Assembly: GCA_005406025.1 (NCBI GenBank)
Contig: BGZK01001444.1
Location: 1-64,000, forward strand
Source: Eumeta japonica
Lineage: Eukaryota; Arthropoda; Insecta; Lepidoptera; Psychidae
Direction: 5' to 3'
DNA length: 64,000 bases
Shown in pieces: positions 25,701 to 37,700 of this stretch. The notes beneath the pieces are model-generated. The model made no database searches and was not told the DNA's origin. It saw nothing but the letters and a program-made list of their open reading frames with translations. Each line of letters starts with the position of its first letter. The stretch's first letter is position 1. Made by a program: the position numbers and the translations under genes.

Positions 25701-28700
25701 AAATGAAAAAAAAATAATTTTGAACATGCATCTATAACGTAAACACGTATATATTTTATATACATTGATAACGTCTATAAATTGACATATAACAAAATAC
25801 TTTACTAAGCTCATCTCAAATGTAAATGAACTTACTCATTTGCATCTAATATAGTTCAGTTCTACTAAGCATCACCTTCACCTACACAAAATGAGAAAAA
25901 AAAAACTTACAAAATACCCACGCTATATTTATTTTATAAGCTGTCATTAATTTACACAACAACAAGAAATGTCCAATGAATGATTATGTGCATATTTGAT
26001 GGTTATTTAAATAAATAATAGTTTTAATCAACATTCCAACTGAAACATTGACATTAGAATCTAAAAGTATTTGTTTGTATGAATTTGTTTGTATGAATTT
26101 GTTTGTATGAATTTTAATGCGAATAAACTTTCAAAAGCAATCAACACAATTTAATTTTTTTTTTCCGTTTGCTATCACAAATTTTATTCGTGAATTCAAG
26201 ACGTGCAGTCTGTTTACATCTGAAATTTCAAATTGAATATTTTTAGATGCCGATGCTAACAACGGCTCCATAGAAAAACGCAATGGTAACACCAGACCCA
26301 ACAGCAGCCTCAGCGAAAGTAAGACGTTTTCTTTCACGGATTTCTTTCACAAAAAACCGATTAAAACTATCGAAGAAGATATTTTAGAGGTTCCATTACA
26401 TATAAGTAAAACTAATTTTTTGATTCCGTCCATATCACAGTACCGCCTTCGATAATTGTATTAAATTGTTTTATATTAATTTTTTTTCTGTTTATAGTTG
26501 TTCTATTTTATCTGTTCTTCAATACAAAAAAATGATTATTATCCTGAATTCAACAGATACATATTAATTATATCAATTTTTATATTAAATTCTTTAAGAA
26601 TTCTTACAAATTCTGAATAAAACTATCTCAATAAGATCACAACTGATCGTGGTCTCTCATTAACGTCAGTTGTACTGATTAGGCGAACTAAAGAGAAGCC
26701 ATCTTAAATGCTGTTAGATGCGGCCTTTTAATACGTGTCTTGATGATTAATAAATAAATTAATATAATAATTTATTATATAACAAAATTTATTTATTTAT
26801 TTATTACACAAATTTATTCACGAAGATTATACATATAAGCACAACCCTACCGCGCACATGCATTACCAGCCATTACCATTATTACATTGATTTGCAAGAA
26901 TTTCATCCAAATTCTAAACCAACTGTCTTCTTAAAACTCTCTATTACATATTACAATCTTTCGTGTTTAATTTTTGTCTAAAAAATCCTAATATTTTTAG
27001 AAATCTAGACATTTCTGAATGATAAAAACTGGCTAAAAGTAAGTCACTCGCGTAGAGAAGATTCTTTAAATAATCGCATTAATCCTCATTGAAATTAATC
27101 AACAAATTTTCTTTTCACAACTATTTTGGAATTCCTTTGGGAGTTTCAGGACTTAAACTCTAAGTTTTGAAAATTTGATTTTCGTGCATTTGCTTTAACA
27201 TCTCTACACTTACATTTCAAAATGATAAAAAATAACAAGTCCGTTCATTTAATGGCACTTGACCAAATTTGTACCACCCCCCTGGTTATTAGCTCAAATC
27301 ACAATCCGCTTAGTTACGTCATATGTTCGAAAAATATTTTCAATTAAAATTACTTGCTAGACATTTACTTATAATTTTGCAACGAGAATTATATATATTT
27401 TTCTCTATGAAGATGATTTATAAACAGTTTCAAGTCTGTGACTCTAAACTATAGACTAAATGACTAAACGTCAAAAATTAAAAGAGACGAGCAGATCGGA
27501 ATTACATCACTACGTTCCGTTTCTGAATTTTGGTGCACTTATCTTTATTTTTTCATATTTATTTTTATATCCGTATATAATATTAAAATGTGTCTCACAC
27601 GTGTATCTGCGCAGGTTCGTCCTCTTCGGGCCGGCTGAGCACCGTGAGCGGCGCCAGCGTCGGAGACAACGGCCCTCAGTACGAGAACGACGACAAAGCC
27701 CGTTCTTTTGTAAGATGTATTAATGTCAGAAACTTACATTAGTGTTGTAATTTGCCATACGCATATAGTTATGTCGCTCTGAGACAAAAGCCTGGCCGAA
27801 TATTTCATTTACGCGACACGATCGGTAAAGAATGTTGTATCAAAGAATGAAGTACACTTTTTTTTATTGCTACGTATAAGGCTGACTGATTACAGCTAAT
27901 CCACAATTGACACCACAAAGTACAAAAAATTGACACATTCCATTATAAATCTCTTCGCCATATTAACATACAAGCCATACACAAATATAGGTACACCTAA
28001 AAAGTCTAGAGTGTGTTTACGCTGTAAATGGCGTCAGTTCACGTGATTTCTTGCACACATTTAGCTGGCCGCTATGCACCGTTTTGGCGGTCGCTTAATA
28101 ATAATTTGTCCGCCTATTTTTGCGGCCATGTATATCAGCCTAATTCTGTAAGTCGAGATATCACATCAGCGTTTATATGCTCCAGTACAGCTCTGCCTTC
28201 CGAATCGTAAAAATTTCAAATCATGCTACAGACGCTCATATTAATGAATGTCAATTGCCTCTACCCTGAATACGCTTGTAACATTAGTAAACCGCTAAGC
28301 TTAAAATATAGTTACAGCTTTTGTACAGATTGATTTTCAATTTCAATAACTTACTGGTCGAGATGAAACCAGAGATTTAAATATTTAAAACATGCGTAAT
28401 ATTTTTATATAAAAACACACTCATGCGTCGCTATTAATTGTTACGCTTAGACATATCATATTAAACTAAACAACTTGTTACGTGTGGGTGATAAATTACA
28501 AATAACGATATTTTCGGTATTATCCGCTCAAATACAATCTAAATCTACATGAATAAAACTAATAACGAGCCATTGATGTTCGAAAAATTCTGTAAATTTT
28601 ATTTTTGTGTTCGGTAGATGTCCACCAGCACCCTGACGATGCAGTCGACTTCTAGCGACATAGACATCAAGCTGGACGACTACCTGATCCCGCCCCCGCC

Positions 28701-29396
28701 GAGGCCCCTGGGTGGCGCGCAGCCGCCGCTCATCACGTTCAGCCACCCGCGCCATGAACGCCCGCGCACCGCACCCGAATCTCATACGAGGTAATAACCC
28801 TGTACTTACCAATGAAATCATAAATTCCTTCAACTATCTTTCCAATAAGTATTTCATTACATGAGATGCTTGTTGATTTAATTTAATTTAATTTAAAAAA
28901 TATAATTTAATGAAAAGATAACTATTTCTGATAGTGTGAAGCCCCCTTCGGTACCCAACTAACGCAATCAGCTTTATATAGATTGGACCTAAAAACTAAT
29001 AAATTAATTAATAATGAATTCATAATCTATTATTCCTCAATTAAACCATGAAACACAACATTCATTGTATTAAGACAACTGATCTTTTGTTCTTCTCGAT
29101 CTACCTAATTATTGTCGAAATTAGATATAGATACGAAGTAAATAATTTTAATATCCTACCTTTATGGGTACGTACAAAAGGAAACCACAATTCAATCAAC
29201 AAAAAGTGTTCCATATAACGTATAGTTTTGGAATACGTTAAAGATGACCACTGTCCAAAGGGCCCAGCACATGGCGACCATAGTGGAGCGGGAGGCGCCG
29301 TCCTGCGAGCTGGCGGACGCGACCCACGTGCGGCTCAGCTTCGACCGCGACGAGCGCGCGCACCACATGTACATGAACCTCACGCCCACGCACTGA
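18108..29396 (+). CDS. stumps: stumps/Dof FGF-receptor adaptor (BCAP/BANK family), 12 coding exons
   Basis: Coding exons: 18108-18223, 19161-19387, 20932-21098, 21879-22023, 22891-23042, 23351-23483, 24082-24272, 24727-25588, 26247-26318, 27615-27709, 28618-28790, 29261-29396. All introns are GT-AG, phases agree throughout, and the product is 822 residues. Order seen: N-terminal TIR-like region (about 1-150), DBB (Dof/BCAP/BANK) domain (about 171-305), ankyrin-like segment with TLLHWAARFG (about 317-377), acidic and serine-rich linker, coiled coil (about 584-650), low-complexity C-terminus. In Drosophila this cytoplasmic adaptor links the FGF receptors Heartless and Breathless to downstream signalling in mesoderm and tracheal migration; that role is family knowledge. 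Four tyrosines sit in YxN motifs (Y475, Y518, Y711, Y815), the pattern favoured by Grb2-type SH2 domains. The ATG has a purine at -3 and G at +4; the frame stays open upstream to 17958, so the true start or a noncoding 5' exon is uncertain. Introns 1, 3, 5, 6, 10 and 11 show nothing recognisable beyond AT-rich sequence. Confidence 0.93.
19161..19387 (+). CDS. stumps: stumps coding exon 2: TIR-like region
   Basis: Residues 39-115. Acceptor ATTCCAG|GG, donor G|GTACGC. It carries the hydrophobic strand QLQIVILCPKLA and a second strand VLVMLLGTD, typical of the alternating beta/alpha fold of TIR domains. It is markedly GC-richer than the flanking introns. Confidence 0.9.
19670..19726. repeat. (AT)n tract inside a palindrome, stumps intron 2
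   Basis: (AT)21 at 19677-19718 is bordered by TCAAATC on the left and GATTTGA on the right, so the whole block is self-complementary. Confidence 0.9.
20012..20038. repeat. (CT)n microsatellite, stumps intron 2
   Basis: A run of CT dinucleotides within a pyrimidine-rich stretch that starts near 19970. Confidence 0.9.
20175..20527. mobile_element. MITE family B (about 350 bp), stumps intron 2
   Basis: Left end GGCCATCCGTAAATCACGTC and right end, read inverted, GGCCATCCTTAATTGCGTCA form imperfect terminal inverted repeats of about 23 bp. Subterminal TGTGACGCCACA- and TTTGTGACATCACAAC-like motifs repeat inside. No open frame of note; superfamily not assigned. Confidence 0.7.
20932..21098 (+). 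CDS. stumps: stumps coding exon 3: end of TIR-like region
   Basis: Residues 115-170. Acceptor CTTCAG|AG, donor ATT|GTAAGT, ending in phase 0. It contains the motif EQWQMMYV and the helix FVDTFLTAAVGIL. Confidence 0.9.
21516..21682 (-). mobile_element. MITE family A, copy 2, stumps intron 3
   Basis: Ends TAGTACAACGCACGAAAT and TTTCGTACGTTGTACTG are inverted repeats matching copy 1. The interior is collinear with copy 1 on the opposite strand. Open frames of about 90 codons on both strands here belong to the repeat. Confidence 0.75.
21879..22023 (+). CDS. stumps: stumps coding exon 4: DBB domain
   Basis: Residues 171-219. Acceptor TGCCAG|GG, donor G|GTGCGT. It starts the DBB domain with a beta-rich segment (RVIALLNDPIKEEDSIKIMV), as in BCAP and BANK1. 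Confidence 0.9.
22891..23042 (+). CDS. stumps: stumps coding exon 5: DBB domain
   Basis: Residues 219-269. Acceptor ATTCCAG|AG, donor CAG|GTAATT. Continues the DBB domain with ESCLDVSMLVWVRVTKNG, then a helix with several leucines. Confidence 0.9.
23351..23483 (+). CDS. stumps: stumps coding exon 6: end of DBB domain
   Basis: Residues 270-314. Acceptor TTTTAG|AC, donor A|GTGAGG (phase 1). Contains LDSWMLAAFQKNIPPHFNLL, the segment leading into the ankyrin part in this family. Confidence 0.9.
24082..24272 (+). CDS. stumps: stumps coding exon 7: ankyrin-like segment
   Basis: Residues 314-377. The reading frame holds EEYPTLLHWAARFGLERL and LTPHDLAKEGKHHRLAEVL, two ankyrin-like helices pairs. 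The acceptor GGAACAG|GC has a weak pyrimidine tract but is the one that keeps phase with exon 6. Donor CTG|GTAAAA. Confidence 0.85.
24727..25588 (+). CDS. stumps: stumps coding exon 8: linker and coiled coil
   Basis: Residues 378-665, the largest exon. Acceptor TTTCAG|CA, donor C|GTGAGT. It opens with MNEFSNMYYYLKNM, then an acidic Ser/Thr-rich linker with YQND (Y475) and YVNS (Y518). It ends in a charged coiled coil (about 584-650) followed by a basic tail (about 651-664). Confidence 0.95.
26070..26115. repeat. 15-bp tandem repeat, 3 copies, stumps intron 8
   Basis: Three consecutive exact copies of TTTGTTTGTATGAAT. Confidence 0.9.
26247..26318 (+). CDS. stumps: stumps coding exon 9 (short form)
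   Basis: Residues 665-689. Acceptor TTTTAG|AT, donor GAAA|GTAAGA, phase 1 on both sides. A second phase-1 GT (GTAAAA) follows at 26406, and the intervening frame is open, so a form 29 residues longer is possible. Confidence 0.8.
27615..27709 (+). CDS. stumps: stumps coding exon 10
   Basis: Residues 689-720. Acceptor GCGCAG|GT, donor TTT|GTAAGA. A serine-rich stretch, then QYENDD with Y711 in a YxN context. Confidence 0.85.
28618..28790 (+). CDS. stumps: stumps coding exon 11
   Basis: Residues 721-778. Acceptor GGTAG|AT, donor ACGAG|GTAATA. Proline-rich (LIPPPPRPL) and apparently unstructured. Confidence 0.85.
29261..29396 (+). CDS. stumps: stumps coding exon 12 and stop
   Basis: Residues 778-822. 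Acceptor CCAAAG|GG. The final residues MYMNLTPTH hold Y815 in a YMNL motif seven residues before the end; TGA is at 29394-29396. Confidence 0.85.
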
Positions 29397-29602
29397 CCCC
29401 GCCGTTGTCAGAAGAGGACGTGGCGCCGTAACCGCTGGGCAAAGAACACTAGTGAGCCCTGAAGAAATGTGTCGCGCGATTTTAGTACACGTACTGATTG
29501 ATCTGAAAGCTGTCAAATAGCTTTTTAGTTGTTGACTTGTAGCTGAATTGTTGTTGTATGCGTTCCGAAACACTGCAGTGGGTGCAAGTTGTTTACCTAC
29601 TA

Positions 29603-29977
29603 CAGTAAACACTCGATTAACCGGACTAATTGTTGTCGTTAGACGTTCGGATAATCGAAAATCCGAATAACCGAATGTATGAAGAAAATCGGGTTTTTTA
29701 ATGAATCAATAATATTTATTTTCTCTTTAAGCGATAACACCACTCTTTTACGCTTTGACATTTTTAAATTTGGATACGCGGGACACACGTCAGAACTAAG
29801 TAACAGTTGCCGACTAACTAAAACAATACGACACGCGTGGAGCGGCGATCGAGCGGGGCGCGGGCGGGGCGTAATGCAAATTCCGACACGTTCATGTTAG
29901 AATAAATTCCTCGCGGTCGGCGGTCCAGATAATCGCGAATCCGTATAACCGAGGGCCGGATAATCGAGTTTCTACTG
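29603..29977. mobile_element. Pogo/Tigger-like MITE (375 bp) in stumps 3' UTR region
   Basis: Left end CAGTAAACACTCGATTAACC and right end, read inverted, CAGTAGAAACTCGATTATCC form terminal inverted repeats of about 24 bp. A TA duplication flanks it (29601-29602 and 29978-29979), as for the Tc1/mariner/pogo superfamily. Subterminal CGGATAATCG and CCGAATAACCGA copies recur. No transposase. Confidence 0.85.
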
Positions 29978-29979
29978 TA

Positions 29980-32900
29980 ATTCGATAAGGCGGTAAGTTA
30001 CCATCGATAGAGTGCGATGACGCACAAACGAACTGTTTCCCTTCTGTTGTGATTACTCACTAAAATAAACCCACGAGATGATTTCGTTGTGTAGAATTTG
30101 ATGGTACAGCATTGCCAAAGTATATTGATCTATTTACCCCGTACAGTGGGTGACAAAAATTATTCCACGAAATATCCCCATCAAAACGGGGCTGCTAGAA
30201 ATTAATTTTAGATGATAAATTTGCTTTTATCGTAGAACTATAAATTCTACAACAATTTAGATGTACCAAATGCCCCTTCCCACCAAAATTGTATATAACT
30301 TAATTTAAATTCGTGCAGATACCGTAATTTGAATATGTATGTGCCGCTCGGTTCTTGACATAACTCAAGGCTTTTAATATTATTTAAAACTATAACCTTT
30401 TTCATTCGCTGGCCCCATAACTATAATATTATTGTGTGTGTAAAGTCTAATAGGATTAGTTATTGGATATGTTTATATAAATATATACCACTGTATTAGC
30501 GTATGAGCATTATTCGACCCCCAAAGCATATTGGGTATGTATATTAACGTGGAGAGATTTATGTTAAGTGACTATGTAAAACTTTAACCGAAAATTGTAA
30601 ATATATACTTCGTAAGGAATAAAAGCGAAAAAATATCCCACATACTTTATAAAATTTAGTAAAAACTATTCGTTAGTGACCAAATAACCAAATATCCGCT
30701 TAATCGTGGAGGAGCTATTGTCATAGAATAGTCAACAGAATAATTATATATTAATAAGGAGTGACTTGGACATTATTACATTCAATCGGCATATGATCAT
30801 TTTTTGTTTTCCATACTTCGAATTGTGGCAGTTAAACAAAACAAGTTAGATTATGAAAATACATCACTTTATACTTAAGTTTTTGAAACTATTGTTTTTA
30901 AAAATAGTTTTTTTTTTCCTTGCATTTGTGATTATACCTAATCAATAAATGTAAGCTTTTATTTATTTGTTATAACCGCATAATTTGTGCCTATAGCCCA
31001 TATTTTTTATATAAAAAATCTGTTTGGCTTACATTCGTTATAATCTTTCGCAGAGAAAGCTAAATAAGTAGAGGATTTAAAAGATCAATACCTATAGAAT
31101 AAAAGAATAGAATACACCTTTATTCGGCCGATAAAAATATATAAAACACATATCTAATCTTGAAAATAATATAATTTTTATTTAAAAACAACATTATCTT
31201 GATTACATGAATCGGTTACATTAAAAAAAAAAACAATAGAGATTGTCTTGGTTACATGAGTTACAGACTAAAAAACTTAAAAAATAAAAGGTTTTAAGAA
31301 TCAGATTATTCCTTATGTATACGCGAGAAACTTCTCCACGAATATATTCCCTCTACTCCTCAAACGCACCTCAATACCTCAAATGGGAGTTTACAATATC
31401 AATTAACTAATGTTAAAACACCTAACTCATGCATATATTTAGTCACCCGACGCACATCACTCATTTTATTCACGTGTCGTTATCACACATCTTGACGTCA
31501 TCACAAATCACGCCTACGTCATAACACTATTATGTGTCTTCAGTAATAATTTCGTGCACGTACCCATTCGCATTGTATCGCAGTCAATTTTGTATACTTA
31601 CATTACTCATCATTGATGTAATTGCGATCAATCGTCAATCCGGTCACGTGTAAATCAATAAACCGTGGAAAATCTTTAAAGTCTTCTTCGATCGCTTTTT
31701 AATGTGTGTTTTGTGTAAGATCTTACTTGAGATCGCTTACTGCTTCAATTAATATCATTATTGGGTGTTAACATTTGTTACGGTAATTAGAATAAATTAG
31801 AAAAATTGTTCATTTTATGTAATGTAATAAAATAATGATAGAAAATGTTTGTTAATATTTACAACACAATAATGTTTTATTTTCAAAGATTTTATACCTA
31901 CAGACATTATGAAAATTTGGTAGGCAAATCTATCTAAGTAGCAACTTAAAGAAATTATATAGTAATTGTTATTTTTGCTGATTTAGTTATTTATACAAAT
32001 GCGTTACTATTTTAAATGAATTCATCAAATATATTTTAGGCGTACCAATAATGGGTTAAAAATATTTTAAAAGCATTCAACTCCGTTGACGCTTTTTCTG
32101 GTCAACGTAGCGACGAAGGGATTGATTTTGTACTTTGAAATAGCGTGTGTGGTAGGTACGTGGCTTCGTTGTTGATTTATACAATTCAAAGAACCTTATG
32201 TAAATATGATTGATATGAACGTTTTTTATTTAACTCTAGCAAAAGGGGGTTATAAGCACTTATATATATTTATATGTATAGAAAATAAGAGAAAGAAATG
32301 ATTGTCTAACACTGCCAAATATATAAAGGAATCTATGTTTTTAATAAGCAAATGAAGCATGCGTTATGGCAATTTATGTGTGAAAAAAATGGCAATATAC
32401 CTCAGAAAATAGTTTTATTTTAATTTGTAAGTCATACACACATTTTCAAAAGTAATAACATGTGAAAAATATATATATATTAAAATAAATTATAAATTAA
32501 ATACTAAGAATAACACATATCTACTGATGAAAATCTGATAAAAAAAAAATAATTTCTTAATTAAGACTGACACTAATGAAACTGTACTGTACATACTCTG
32601 TAATGGAAAATTAAATTGTAAATACTTTCAGGCATAAGTCTAGCCATTGTGTATTTTTATTTATTTTTTACCTAGATCTGTGAATTCAATTATATTTTCA
32701 AATTGTAATAGACAAACCAAATACAAGTTGTATTTTAAATATGAAAAGGAATGATTTCATAAATGTATCTTAATTGCATTTATAATTTAAGAAGAAATAT
32801 ATTATTATTTTTTGTCAAAGTGATTCCTTTATTCGCCCAAAACTTGCAAAATAAATAACGTAGCCACAGGCACTAATTCATTTCCAAAATTAATATTTTT

Positions 32901-33449
32901 ATTTTCGCAAAACATTGTCATATATTTTATATATACATATTATATATCATGATACATCATACTTTCGATTTCAAAGACAATCGACCAATAATTTTTCACT
33001 AGGCTTTCCCTTAAAATTCAAAATAGCCCGTTCCTATTTTTCATATTCTTCTAGAAATTTTGTCGTCCTTTTCTAACTTCAGAGACTTATCTCGAAATAG
33101 ACGACGCTTATATATTTAAGAGTAAAAGTAAGTAATAGCACATTTACCATCAAGGGCGTGCAGAAATATTTCAGAAAAGGTACTATGCTTGGCTAAAAAA
33201 ATCTTCCCAGTTTTATGACTGTCTCGATTGGTGGCCCACCGTCTACCGTCGCTACCGTCGGTTAGCTACCTATCCTACCTGACTATACGACAGATTCTTG
33301 TGGAAAATTCATACATTAGGAAAAAGTTTTCACAAGCAAGTAGATTAACGAACTTCAAGACTTGAATTTTTTGTAGCGACTTTCAAAACATTGTCTATAA
33401 TCTCGCAGAATACGCGTTTATAATACTGTTAAACACTGTCTATACCAGA
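29980..33449. other. AT-rich intergenic stretch
   Basis: Probably includes the distal stumps 3' UTR. No coding sequence, RNA gene or identifiable mobile element found. Confidence 0.6.
30064..30069 (+). terminator. stumps: Candidate stumps polyadenylation signal
   Basis: AATAAA 668 bases after the stop. An earlier AATAAA at 29901-29906 lies inside a MITE; either, or a later one at 30618-30623, could be used. Confidence 0.35.
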
Positions 33450-33523
33450 CTGCCTCATTGGCGCAGCTGGTAGTGACCCTACTTGCTGCGTTGGGGCGCG
33501 GGTTTGACTCCCGCACGAGACAA
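33450..33523 (+). mobile_element. tRNA-derived SINE head
   Basis: A-box TGGCGCAGCTGG at 33459-33470 and B-box GGTTTGACTCC at 33501-33511, with an intact 5-bp T-stem (GCGGG/CCCGC) and a partly paired acceptor stem. The anticodon arm does not form well, so this is read as a SINE or tRNA pseudogene. Confidence 0.6.
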
Positions 33524-34065
33524 AGATAGTTATGAAAAAACACTAATAGATGCCGTGATAAAGTAAAAAAATAATAATTTAATAGCATGATTTTTTATGA
33601 ATTACATTTATTTATCATTTAGGGGCACACATATATGGAACTATTTATGCTCAGCTTTTTCATGTGCATCTACCAGTCACACGTGCCTGTTTACCATTGA
33701 CTTTAAACCTTACCAAATAAGAAAATCAACGTTAATCGCTAATGTGCAAGCGAAAAAAATCAACAAACCCAAGAGGATTTGAACGCGAAATCATATCGTT
33801 TAGAATATGAAGAATAACGAAATACGAAATATTCATAAAAGGACTGTCAATATCTCTTTATGACAGCCATGTTCCCAACTCCCAGTTCGAGATAAAACAA
33901 TTTTTCTCGATTATTTCGTTAACTAAACATCTTGCGTAATATGTATATATATACAAAAAATTTAAATGAGAAAACGCCAATTGGATAATTTTTTTGTGGT
34001 TGATATTGCAGCATATGTTGCTTCAAATCTATAATAATAATATTAAGTCAATAATACAATCACAA

Positions 34066-34790
34066 CTATTTCCCAGAGGGGTAGACAGAGACTATAGATT
34101 TCCACATGCTACGATCTTTGCATATCTATCTAGCTTCAATGACATCCATGAATGTTTTCATGCAAGCTTGTCGGTTTCGGGTGCTTAAAATTTGACCCTT
34201 TTTTAATATACCACCAATTTGATCTGCGTAGGATTTCCTAAGGCGACCCTTGCCGACCTTTCCATCACACACATTCGCTCTATAAATTTGTTTCGTCAGT
34301 CTATTTTCATTAATTTTTTCCAGATGGTCAAACCACCGCAACGCACCTACCTCTTTCTACTCTAGTCGGTATACCTTTCCAATACACTCCACACATACTA
34401 CGAAGCAATCGCGTTTCCACTACATTGATTCTTCTTTGATTTTTCTTCTGCCATACCCAGTTTTCACTACTATACATAAGCGTAGGGATTAGGGCCCCAT
34501 TATGGATAGCTAAGCGCGCTTGTCGTGAGACGTTTTTTACTATTCATAATAGCAAGCAAAGCCCCATTCACTCTCGTCTCGATATCTCTGTCACGTTTAC
34601 CATAATTTTTAAACAGACTACCCAAGTATACAAACTCTTACACTTGTTCGACTTACTCACTTTCTATAAGTATATCGCATTCAGTCGTGCTTTCGCCCCT
34701 TTAAAACACCATCACCTTAGTCTTACCGACATTTAGTTCAAATCTCTGGTATAATCGATGTACGCGTCCGGGACAGCCTTGAAGAAACCT
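34066..34790 (-). pseudogene. Non-LTR retrotransposon reverse transcriptase remnant (C-terminal part)
   Basis: Minus-strand frames with stops and shifts read ELNVGKTKVMVF, TECDILIESE, then RINVVETRLLRSMCGV, then LTKQIYRANVCDGKVGKG and SYADQIGGILKKGQILSTRN. This is the distinctive C-terminal end of a LINE polyprotein widespread in Lepidoptera. An in-frame stop, at about 34690, follows the first motif. The N-terminal endonuclease and the catalytic RT core are missing. Confidence 0.85.
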
Positions 34791-34799
34791 GCTTAACCT

Positions 34800-37700
34800 A
34801 ATATTAATCGTAATATTGGATCACACAACCGCCGGTTTTGTGTAACTTAAACAATATTATGTTTATAAAATAAAAAAAAAATGTTATCGCTCTGGACCTC
34901 TTACGTTTACGTAGCCCGCTTCCGTTATTTTGAATTTAAACAAATATGTTTGCCTTGCCAAAAACAAATTATTATACCCTTAAGGTTTTGACCTTGACCG
35001 CTGAAGGTTTGAACGGCAATCGCATGATTTACATTGGTAGTTCAAACACCTTTCGATAACCAGCTTACATGCTACCTTAACAAATCCCAAAATGTACTTT
35101 GAAGTTGAGAGAATTCCAAATATAATGAAAGAACTTGTAAAAACCGAACAAGAAAAATTACGATTTTACCATTTAATTATAAGGAAAACCCGCATAAAAA
35201 CCGTTTTTAATCTTGCAGTAACCTTAATCCTTGTCACGTTGGCACCTGGTTTCCAGGTGTTCGGGGCGCGATGGTCTAGTGGCGCTGTTGTTTAGTGTTT
35301 CCACTCCCGCTATTACATTTTTTGCGAAAACCGAGTTAATTCCGCACCGGCCCACAATTTTCGCTTTCTATTCCCTCGCCTGCGTTTAAGCGATGTATAT
35401 CCGATCCGCCGGCAAGCAAGTCCGTATGACGTCTCTCGCGCATTTCCGCCCACCTCCGTGCCTGTCAGTTGTCTTTTATCTATGGGAAACAAACTATAAT
35501 ATTAAAGCGGGGAAAATGGCGTAAACAATCAATCATCAATAGTTTTTCAATTTTTATCTAACTACGGCAACTAAGTTAGTCTTCAAAATATTGACAAGAA
35601 ATATTTTAAAATATTGTTAGTCTTAAATATCTCTAAATCACTCGTATTTTGACATGTTCAGTTTTTTACAAATAGCAGTTAACTATTGTAAATGAGACTG
35701 AAGCACACCCCCGTTTATCTATTAAATCTTACTTTTAATTTTTCAATTAGCATTATATTTTGTTGCAAGCCGCCGTTACTAAGATATTTATGAATTGGCT
35801 AACATTTGGAGATTAGCGAACGGTACCACTTCATCAAACGATCTATTGATCGTTTGTGGTGTATATATTTGACAGACGTAAAAGCGACAATAAAAATAGT
35901 TAAGTTCTATTTTTCACGCCAAACTTATGGAGATTGCGTAATACATGTTATAATGTCAGTGCCTATCTACAAAATCGACTTATTTTTGAAACAAAGAATT
36001 ACCTCAATTAATGTGTGGAAACTGTCTGTTTTTGTGAACTAGTTTGTCTATTAATTAAAACAGTATGAAACGCATACAGACAGACTTAGCGGGGACTTTA
36101 ATTTTAATATGTAGGTATAAATAAATTAATCATTTATTTTTCCAATTTATCGCCTTTTTTAATATTTACCTAATATTATCCATTATTAACATACAGCATT
36201 TGTTACTATGAATTATTTATGTTTATGATATGTAAACCCTATAATAATATAAGCCCCATCCTTCTGAAATGTTTAAGTGCTAATGGGGTCAATTTTAAAA
36301 CTATAACTAAAGAAAATTTCAATATTTCTCTTGTAACAAAATTTTATTTTTTCAGTACAATATCATTAAAAAACAAATTAATATGTGCATACCTAACTGA
36401 ACAAACAATTCATTACGTAAACAATTTACTTCTAAAAACAATAGCATTTCATTAATTGATTAAAAAAATTTTTAGGCAAATGCTATACCAATGAATACAA
36501 CATAAAAATTACTTCAAACCTACATATATATATAATTATATCCCCTATTGTTTATATCGTTTTGTCGGATATTGTTCATGTTGACTAGAAACATAATATT
36601 CATTGCACAGTTATTTGTATACATCATGTAAATTTTCGTCATTTTAATAAGGAGCATGCATTATTACTTTAGTAACATAGTCGGACTTCAAGTTTAGGTA
36701 ATACCTTAACACACAATTGAATAAAAAATATTTAATAATTTATCAATGTGCATCCAGATAAACCAGCTGACGGCATGGATTTATATTACCAAGACGGAAA
36801 GTGGACAATTGAAAGGAACTTAGTCTTTGTAGTTAACACAATCAATACATAATAATAATAAATTTAAAAAAATGAAAACAGATACAGCGACAAGCACCAG
36901 GAACTGCAATCAGTTCCAATACAAACTTAAGGCAGTGCAAATAAATTGAATGTTATCATTCAATTTATTTAGTTTTATAATAAAGTTTATAACATCTAAA
37001 AAAAGTTTTATAAAATTGATAAAAAATACGATAAGATGGACAAATATATACCTTATCGTATATTTTATAAATATTATATAAAAGAATATAAACGATGTAA
37101 TACATTCAGAATTGAGTACAATTTAATTGCACGTTCATATACATATTATATAGGGTGATTTGATGTGAAAACTTTCGCACGTTAGTTTCGTACAATTAGG
37201 TCTTAAGGATGCGGGAGAGAGATGTTCTATAAAGATAGAGACATAGAGTAGCTAGAACGCGCGTTCTACCCGCCGAGCGGCCCCCCCAGCGCCGTCACAT
37301 CTCGTGATCGTCGTAGCAGTCCCTCACCCACCGTCTCTATGTCGACTTTCTCTAAGAACTCGTAAACCGTAACGTGACATTAGTTCATTGGGCATCGGCA
37401 AAAACCGATTAATAAAAGTTGTACTTTTAAAAGGAATTATAACCAAGGTGACATTTGTACCTTTTGCACGGGCATTTTTCACAAAATAAAAAACATCAGT
37501 AATAATAAACTTATTCATAACCTACTTACAAAATGTATATCACAATTACTACCGGCTTTCCTAAAATGCAAAGGGCCCTAGAAAAAAAAATTGAGGTCGT
37601 TGAAAAGTAAATGAAAGAGCTTTATGTAAATTTTATGTTAAGGAAAATCTTACTACATACAAAAATATCTTATTTAACACATGTATTACGACACTCAAAT

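Noticed and set aside
29679..29900. 73-codon open frame after stumps
   Set aside because: Entirely inside the pogo-like MITE.
35265..35300. A-box-like GATGGTCTAGTGGC suggesting a tRNA
   Set aside because: No B-box or clover-leaf pairing downstream.
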